From Bacteroidales bacterium (GTDB taxonomy: Bacteria > Bacteroidota > Bacteroidia > Bacteroidales > ML635J-15), in NCBI GenBank assembly GCA_028696755.1, contig JAQVGK010000091.1, positions 1-9,802 on the forward strand: a DNA stretch of 9,802 nt. The letters run 5' to 3'. The notes below the pieces were generated by a model that worked only from the letters and a program-made list of their open reading frames with translations, was not told where the DNA came from and did not search any database. Shown here in pieces: positions 5,113 through 9,802 of the stretch. Both the position numbers and the translations under genes were made by a program. Position 1 is the stretch's first letter. Each line of letters starts with the position of its first letter.

Positions 5113-6351
5113 TTAATTTGAATTTTTAATTCTAGAATCCTGAATTACAATTAACAAAAGTGCTGGGATAAGCAAGAGTGCAGCAATAGGAATAATCTTA
5201 TAATCTTGATACAGTTCTATGTACTCGCCGATAAGATCACGTCCCCAAATAGGACTTAATAAAATTGCACTTAAAACAAAAAGAATAAATGAAGTTAATC
5301 TCTTAACAATTCTTGATCGGTCTATTAAAAAGTAATATGTTAAAAATATATTTACTGGTCCAATAAAGAAAAACGAATACCCTCTTTGATGCGGAAAAAT
5401 AAGTGGAACCAGCAGACACAAATAGCTTAGTGAAAGAAACCCCTTGTATTTTTTTTCTATTTTCGATGTCAGTGGAATTAGCATACTAAGAATTAGTAAT
5501 AATCTGACTAAATTTATTGCATAACCTATTTGCTGACTATTAAGTGTTAGAAAGTGTATTGGTCGAGCCATGTTACACTCCATTGGATAATCAGAAAAAT
5601 AAGCTGGAATTAAAGCACAAAAGCTATAAAACCCGCCTCCCTGTTCAAGTAAATGCTCCTTATTTGTTGGATTTATTGTTAACCACCAAGATTCATGTAA
5701 CAAACTAGAGTATTCAAATCCAAGTATCAAAAAAGGTGTAATGATATAAATACAAAGAAATGCAGTAACATAAATTACTGGCTTATACATTTTTTTATAA
5801 ATAAGGTAAGGAATAATAACTATAGGTAATAGCTTAATATTAATTGCTAGTGCAAGAATTGAAGATCCTAAAATTACTTTTTTATCTTTAAAAAGGGAAA
5901 AAGATTCAAATATTGACCATAACATAAATATTGTCATCTGAAGCGCCTGAAAATTCAATAGAATTGGTGTGGACATTAAAATAATAGATATAGCTAACCA
6001 TAAATTATACTGTTTCTTAGTAAGTGATTCTATTTCAAAGTGTTTAGTAGAGAATTTCCAAATTCGAACCATAAAAAATGAGTTCAAAAGCAGCCATAAT
6101 ACTTTTACAATTTGATCTGGGATTAGTGTTGTTGGTGCTAAAATTAATGCAAACAAAGGACTATAATAATATTGAAAATTGCGAAAATGAGGAGGAGAAT
6201 AAATATCATCACCTGCGACTAAACGCTTTGCTGCATTTAAAAACACATCAAAGTCGCCATCCGACAACCCTTTACTTATACTTAGACTAATGATAAAAAT
6301 TAAAAATATTATAAATACTGGTCTGTTTTTAATGTATGAAATAACTTTCAT
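5113..6351 (-). CDS. GT87-like (DUF2029) polytopic glycosyltransferase
   Basis: The 412-residue protein has about ten hydrophobic helices and the N-terminal pattern of the GT87/DUF2029 family of GT-C enzymes. A first helix (about 11-28) is followed by an extracytoplasmic loop with DGDFDVFLNAAKRLVAGDDI (31-50) and a YYYSPLFALILAP segment (61-73). In this superfamily the acidic residues of the first loop (here D31, D33, D35) bind metal and the lipid-phosphate sugar donor. Characterised members are mannosyl- or arabinosyltransferases using polyprenyl-phosphate sugars; the sugar here cannot be told. Further helices include 160-180 and 375-405. It lies 134 bp after a second GT-C-like gene on the same strand, and the pair probably works on the same glycan or lipid. 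Confidence 0.75.
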   Translation of the reverse strand: MKVISYIKNRPVFIIFLIFIISLSISKGLSDGDFDVFLNAAKRLVAGDDIYSPPHFRNFQYYYSPLFALILAPTTLIPDQIVKVLWLLLNSFFMVRIWKFSTKHFEIESLTKKQYNLWLAISIILMSTPILLNFQALQMTIFMLWSIFESFSLFKDKKVILGSSILALAINIKLLPIVIIPYLIYKKMYKPVIYVTAFLCIYIITPFLILGFEYSSLLHESWWLTINPTNKEHLLEQGGGFYSFCALIPAYFSDYPMECNMARPIHFLTLNSQQIGYAINLVRLLLILSMLIPLTSKIEKKYKGFLSLSYLCLLVPLIFPHQRGYSFFFIGPVNIFLTYYFLIDRSRIVKRLTSFILFVLSAILLSPIWGRDLIGEYIELYQDYKIIPIAALLLIPALLLIVIQDSRIKNSN

Positions 6352-6432
6352 TGCTTATTTATTTGTTTTTAATGCTTTATTATTAAAATTATTACAAATT
6401 GAAATTTCATAAATATAAGCCTCTTGACTAAA

Positions 6433-6458
6433 ACATCTTTCTTTTACAATCAAGATGT
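6433..6458 (-). terminator. weak terminator-like hairpin between the two glycosyltransferase genes
   Basis: ACATCTT (6433-6439) pairs with AAGATGT (6452-6458) around a 12-base loop. On the minus strand it is followed by TTTTAG only, 28 bases after the stop of the 585-residue protein. The stem is short and the T run weak, so it may attenuate rather than end transcription. Confidence 0.3.
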
Positions 6459-6485
6459 GAACTCGAATCACTGAAGCTATTACAA

Positions 6486-8243
6486 TTATTTAAATTCAAT
6501 TTTCCAATCATCAATATACAATGTTGCTCCACTTTTTTTATGCATCCAGAAATAAATAACAATTTCAGCATCATTTGCAATATTTTGTGGAATGTCAATA
6601 TCAATTTGTTTAAAATTCCAGTTATCCTTGCCAATATTATCACAGTCAAGTTCACGATAATTCCAAGTCTTTTCTTCGTTATGAAGAATCTCATACACTA
6701 GGAAGAAATCCGTGTCTATGTCCGACTTCAACCAGAATGATAAAATAGCACTGTCAGGAAACTCTAACTCAGCAAGAGTTTTAGAAAAAGAAATGCTAAA
6801 AGGCTGTATTGAATCAACTTTACATGAAAAATGTCCTTGATACCATTTATTCCCAACAATGTTTTGAGGTTTAAAGTAAACATTTTCAACTTCAAAGTCG
6901 GTAAAGAATTCTGAATTAGAGTTTTTTTTCCAGATAGATTTTTGATAGGATACCATAAGTTTCGATTCTCTGCGAACATCGATAATAGTGTAATCCTTTT
7001 CATTAATAGCTTTCACAACCAAATCTCTTTTAGAAAGCAGCGATCTAGATTCAAATCTGTCAATAAACAAAGATGTATGAAATAATATCCCAGCAACAAG
7101 CACAACTATTGCTAGCCAAGCGATCTTTTTCTTAAAAATATTACCATAACAATAAAAAGAGTACCAAATTGCAACAGGAAATAAAATATAAAAAGTATGA
7201 GCACGTGGTTCGGTAACTGAAAATAAAAAAGAACAACAAAGAATTACTATTGATAAAATTGTAAACCATTTTACTCTAGACCATTCTGTCAAATTATTCT
7301 TTTTCCTAAAAAAGCAAAAAATAAAATACCCAACCTGTAAGAAACCAACCAACAGGAGTAAAAAGAAAATTGGAATTACCCACTTATGTTCAGAGAGAAA
7401 TTCCATTCTTGCCACATTATCTGAACCTATATATCGAGAAACTTCGTAAGAAGCAAACATGAAAAACCGAGTTATTATGTTAGGTATTTCTTTTAGATTA
7501 TTAATATTAAACACAACATTACTTTCCACACCAGCTGTCCCAAAACCAGAAAATAAGGTTGGTAATAATGTACTTATACTTACCAAAGATCCTAAAATAA
7601 AAAATATGAATCCTTTTAAAAGGAATTTAATTTCACGCCTATTCGCCCAAACTATCCAAAACAAATATGGTAATGTTAGTACCCATGACAGATGCAACTG
7701 CATAATCCAAAAAATCGAAAATCCAATTAAGAAAAAAGTCAATTTATCGTTTATGACTTTTTTGCTATACACTTTACTTAACTCAAACACAGAAATAAAA
7801 AACAAGATTGATCCAATAATAACATAAGACGGATTCTCGATATGGGTCGAATAGTTAAGTGTCCAAGGACAAGTTAAAATCCATGCAAACATAAACCATT
7901 TAGGAACATTAGGAATTCGTTTGCTTAAATACCACCCAAAGAATATCAATGAGGAAAAGGACAAAATATTTAAAAGTATAAAAGGTGCTTCTGGAATTCC
8001 TAAACAACTAATCGGTGTCGAAATTAGCAAACCTTGTAATCCTCCAGGAATTTGGGAATTAGTGTAAACGACATCAGGACCATAGTATGGATAAGTTTCT
8101 GTCACGTAACTTTGAAGGCCAATCAAATAAATTTGAAGTTCATCATCACCACTAAACATTGAAAGTCCCATTATAAACCTAAATCCAAGGACCAGCGTTG
8201 CAACTATGATTATAACAATTATTTTTTTGCGATTAGTCATCAT
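6486..8243 (-). CDS. GT-C-type membrane glycosyltransferase with C-terminal beta-rich domain
   Basis: The 585-residue protein has an N-terminal helix (about 8-27) and then SMFSGDDELQIYLIGLQSY, placing an acidic DDE (33-35) just after the first helix as in GT39/PMT-like GT-C enzymes. About ten more helices run to roughly residue 395. TEPRAHTFYILFP (344-356) is a typical periplasmic-loop-to-helix segment of these enzymes. From about 445 to the end, the protein is hydrophilic and rich in Trp, Tyr, Asp and alternating beta residues. It ends in GATLYIDDWKIEF, a pattern of jelly-roll or carbohydrate-binding-like modules. The likely role is sugar transfer from a polyprenyl-phosphate donor on the periplasmic side, with the tail binding the glycan acceptor. 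Family assignment is by layout, not a diagnostic motif. A promoter is proposed at 8317-8344. Confidence 0.7.
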   Translation of the reverse strand: MMTNRKKIIVIIIVATLVLGFRFIMGLSMFSGDDELQIYLIGLQSYVTETYPYYGPDVVYTNSQIPGGLQGLLISTPISCLGIPEAPFILLNILSFSSLIFFGWYLSKRIPNVPKWFMFAWILTCPWTLNYSTHIENPSYVIIGSILFFISVFELSKVYSKKVINDKLTFFLIGFSIFWIMQLHLSWVLTLPYLFWIVWANRREIKFLLKGFIFFILGSLVSISTLLPTLFSGFGTAGVESNVVFNINNLKEIPNIITRFFMFASYEVSRYIGSDNVARMEFLSEHKWVIPIFFLLLLVGFLQVGYFIFCFFRKKNNLTEWSRVKWFTILSIVILCCSFLFSVTEPRAHTFYILFPVAIWYSFYCYGNIFKKKIAWLAIVVLVAGILFHTSLFIDRFESRSLLSKRDLVVKAINEKDYTIIDVRRESKLMVSYQKSIWKKNSNSEFFTDFEVENVYFKPQNIVGNKWYQGHFSCKVDSIQPFSISFSKTLAELEFPDSAILSFWLKSDIDTDFFLVYEILHNEEKTWNYRELDCDNIGKDNWNFKQIDIDIPQNIANDAEIVIYFWMHKKSGATLYIDDWKIEFK

Positions 8244-8316
8244 TAGTACTGATTTATCATCTAATTATGAAATAAGCTTCACACTTAGTTAACCTAATAA
8301 TCTGTTTATATGAGCA

Positions 8317-8344
8317 CAAAACTAACTAATTATTTTTACAACAA
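8317..8344 (-). promoter_or_regulatory. promoter of the 585-residue glycosyltransferase
   Basis: Minus-strand TTG (8344-8342), a 17-base spacer and TAGTTTTG (8324-8317) fit the Bacteroidota pattern TTG-N17-23-TAnnTTTG. The transcript would have a leader of roughly 65-70 bases before the ATG at 8243. It suggests the glycosyltransferases are transcribed apart from the toxin-antitoxin genes. Confidence 0.5.
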
Positions 8345-8483
8345 CGTAATGTATTTACATTTTTCTAATTTCTCCAGACGGTTTTACAATAGAAAAACAT
8401 GCTCAACCCTATTAAAGCAAATTTGACTACTATGAAAGTTGGGGACATAGTTATAGTGAAACTTAATGAAACATTATCTCAAT

Positions 8484-8747
8484 TCAAAACCCTGTAACAA
8501 AAATCCTGTGGGTATCTTCTTTACTGCAATATAAAAATGCAAAAATGATCACTAAAAAAGCAAAACTAAAAACTAGTAGAACATTATTATAAACCAAATT
8601 AACAGCATATGTTGCGCTAGTTCCTGAAAACAAAAGTTTAATTATATCTTCATCAATAATATATAATAGCGATGAAATCAGCAAAACAGTAAAACTACAA
8701 ATTAAGATTATTAGTCTTTTTCCATTTGCTGCAAAACTCTTACTCAT
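8484..8747 (-). CDS. small two-TM membrane protein, unknown function
   Basis: The 87-residue protein has a short basic N-tail (MSKSFAANGKRL) and two hydrophobic helices at about 12-30 and 55-73. They are joined by a polar segment with IDEDIIKLLFSGTSATYA, and a charged tail (CSKEDTHR) follows. By the positive-inside rule both ends probably face the cytoplasm. I recognise no family; it could be a real small protein or the remnant of a longer one. It starts 24 bases after the HepT stop on the same strand, so co-transcription with the toxin-antitoxin pair is likely. No Shine-Dalgarno is visible. Confidence 0.5.
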   Translation of the reverse strand: MSKSFAANGKRLIILICSFTVLLISSLLYIIDEDIIKLLFSGTSATYAVNLVYNNVLLVFSFAFLVIIFAFLYCSKEDTHRIFVTGF

Positions 8748-8771
8748 TCTAAATAATAGTTGAATTTACAC

Positions 8772-9101
8772 TTAAAGCAAAGCAATGACTTCTATTTTTA
8801 GCTTAGCCAAATCATTAGAAACAATAGACCAGATTATATCCTCAGAAACAGTATTGTAACCATGAATAATACGATTTCGAGTATCAACAATTTTTCGAGC
8901 ATTACTAATTTCTATGTCCGAATTAATATTAAGAATCCTATTAACAGCTTCACCAATAATCTCAATATTCCTCTCCACCGCCTTCCGAGTCTTTACATCG
9001 TTTTTAAACTCAATAAAATCCATTTCATCTGGAATAAATCCATCGATTTCATTTATTGCTTGGATAATATCTTCAAGCCAGATTTGTATTGTCTCTTTCA
9101 T
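8772..9101 (-). CDS. hepT: HepT-like (DUF86) RNase toxin
   Basis: The 109-residue protein is an all-helical HepT/DUF86 member. It has the catalytic signature R-X4-H-X-Y as RNRIIHGY (R75, H80, Y82), which cuts RNA when the protein dimerises. Other family traits are the start with WLEDIIQAINEI (8-19), the KTRKAVERNIEIIGEAVNRI helix (37-56) and the final DLAKLKIEV helix. Known HepT proteins of about 110-140 residues are toxins; their MntA partners silence them by adding AMP groups to the Tyr of this motif. The gene follows the MntA-like gene with a 29-bp overlap, so the two are translated together. All key residues are present, so it looks active. Confidence 0.88.
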   Translation of the reverse strand: MKETIQIWLEDIIQAINEIDGFIPDEMDFIEFKNDVKTRKAVERNIEIIGEAVNRILNINSDIEISNARKIVDTRNRIIHGYNTVSEDIIWSIVSNDLAKLKIEVIALL

Positions 9102-9393
9102 AGATTTGAATTTTGGAACGATCTATTTCGCTTCTTAGGAATTTATTTCTAATGGACTTGTATTCAAGCAGGTCGATCTGTCTTCTCAGAATTTCTTCAA
9201 GTTGAAACTTTAGGTTGAAATATTTATCGGAGTATGTCAAAGGATCTCGATCATCAATATCAACTACTAAATCGATATCACTATCGCTTCTAAAACTACT
9301 TGTCAGAACAGAGCCAAACGCGAATAACGAACTGACATTATTCAATTTGCACAAATCTCTAATTTTGTCAATATTTTGCTCGAGAATATTCAT
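9073..9393 (-). CDS. mntA: MntA-like nucleotidyltransferase antitoxin
   Basis: The 106-residue protein is a minimal nucleotidyltransferase. G27-S28 followed by ten residues and D39-I40-D41 matches the motif GSX10DXD exactly (FAFGSVLTSSFRSDSDIDLV). A third acidic residue, D74 in RRQIDLL, completes the metal-binding triad. MntA antitoxins of type VII systems use ATP to AMPylate the partner HepT on Tyr and thus block its RNase. The order (antitoxin gene upstream, toxin gene overlapping by 29 bp) is the usual one. A -7 motif, TATCTTTG, sits directly before the start codon. Confidence 0.88.
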   Translation of the reverse strand: MNILEQNIDKIRDLCKLNNVSSLFAFGSVLTSSFRSDSDIDLVVDIDDRDPLTYSDKYFNLKFQLEEILRRQIDLLEYKSIRNKFLRSEIDRSKIQIYERDNTNLA

Positions 9394-9400
9394 ATCTATG

Positions 9401-9408
9401 CAAAGATA
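9401..9408 (-). promoter_or_regulatory. -7-like element before the mntA/hepT operon
   Basis: Minus-strand TATCTTTG matches TAnnTTTG but sits only seven bases before the ATG at 9393, so transcripts would be almost leaderless. No TTG element is seen at the expected distance. The same longer string, AAAAATCTTATCTTTGC (AAAAATCTTTATCTTTGC there), precedes the AraC-family gene. Confidence 0.3.
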
Positions 9409-9512
9409 AGATTTTTAAAAATATGTTTTACATAATTCTTAAACGAAATGGTGAATCATTTTACTTCCAAAGATTTTAAAAAAGATTTTCCCTACCTTTA
9501 CAAAAAAAACAC

Positions 9513-9802
9513 ATGAACTCCGAAATTCAACAAATTGCAGATAAGCTAAACCTGCAGCCTCACCCTGAAGGTGGCTTTTACCGGGAGACATATCGTTGCG
9601 AAACTGTGATTCCTCAAAATGTTTTGGGAGATAATTTTTGCGGCGATCGAAACATAAGCACCTGTATTTATTTTATGCTTGTGTCGGGAAATTTTTCAGC
9701 ATTTCATCGCATTAAACAGGACGAATTCTGGCATTTTTATCGTGGTTCTGCTCTTTTACTTTATATGATTAGTCCAGAAGGAAAGCTCACGACTGTAAAA
9801 CT
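9513..9802 (+). CDS. DUF985 cupin-like protein (N-terminal part, cut by the right edge)
   Basis: The first 96 codons of a plus-strand gene encode the DUF985 cupin-superfamily pattern. QPHPEGGFYRETYR (15-28) is the family signature, and FSAFHRIKQDEFWHFYRG (61-78) supplies the cupin residues H65, E71 and H74. Family members are usually about 140-170 residues, so roughly half is outside the window. They are cytoplasmic beta-barrel proteins of largely unassigned function; some are annotated as cupins or sugar-epimerase-like. The ATG at 9513 is chosen because the family normally starts about 15 residues before PHPEGG. No Shine-Dalgarno is present. The gene is divergent from the mntA/hepT operon, separated by 119 bp. 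Confidence 0.85.
   Translation, partial: MNSEIQQIADKLNLQPHPEGGFYRETYRCETVIPQNVLGDNFCGDRNISTCIYFMLVSGNFSAFHRIKQDEFWHFYRGSALLLYMISPEGKLTTVK

Noticed and set aside
6428..7003. Other minus-strand frames inside and just after the 585-residue glycosyltransferase gene
   Set aside because: They are out-of-frame overlaps in AT-rich DNA; the long frame has coherent helices and a coherent C-terminal domain.
5113..8243. A full polysaccharide or O-antigen locus
   Set aside because: Only two GT-C enzymes are present; there is no flippase, polymerase, sugar-nucleotide gene or soluble glycosyltransferase.
8432..8497. Plus-strand frame of 21 codons beginning MKVGDIVIVKL
   Set aside because: It is very short, has no ribosome-binding site and overlaps the end of the two-TM protein gene.
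9493..9501. Promoter for the cupin-like gene at TACCTTTA
   Set aside because: It is one base off consensus, with no TTG element, and would leave only a few bases before the ATG.

Overview
This AT-rich window reads as a chromosomal segment of a Bacteroidota bacterium, perhaps Bacteroidales or a relative. The reasons are the ExbB / four-TM protein / ExbD / ExbD gene order, several upstream motifs of the type TAnnTTTG (the -7 element of that phylum), mostly weak ribosome-binding sites, and an N-terminal fragment resembling CUB-like secreted proteins. Nearly all genes are on the minus strand; only the cupin-like gene at the right edge is on the plus strand.

Layout, left to right. Positions 1-512: the start of a secreted protein cut by the left edge, overlapping the end of a small signal-peptide-bearing protein of unknown function. 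Positions 704-3185: a compact proton-channel operon, transcribed exbB, four-TM protein, exbD, exbD, closed by a strong intrinsic terminator. Positions 3262-3351: tRNA-Ser(GGA). Positions 3352-4032: a 680-bp non-coding stretch with two minisatellite arrays of the 9-bp unit GTGCCTARA, a third degenerate inverted copy at the end of the next gene, and a 14-bp-stem hairpin next to the second array. Positions 4033-4977: an AraC-family regulator fused to a GyrI-like ligand-binding domain, with an internal Shine-Dalgarno plus ATG exactly at the domain junction. Positions 5113-8243: two polytopic GT-C-type glycosyltransferases, the second carrying a C-terminal beta-rich domain. Positions 8484-9393: a MntA/HepT toxin-antitoxin pair with both signature motifs intact, followed by a small two-TM protein. 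Positions 9513-9802: the start of a DUF985 cupin-like protein, cut by the right edge.

Functionally, the operon would energise an outer-membrane or periplasmic process from the proton-motive force. The GT-C enzymes would transfer sugars from polyprenyl-phosphate donors outside the cytoplasmic membrane. The MntA enzyme would neutralise the HepT RNase by AMPylation. No complete new multi-gene defence or mobile system is evident. The best candidates for something undescribed are the 9-bp repeat cassettes with shared edges in both orientations, the internal start in the AraC-GyrI gene, the four-TM partner in the exb operon, and the small membrane protein behind the HepT/MntA pair.
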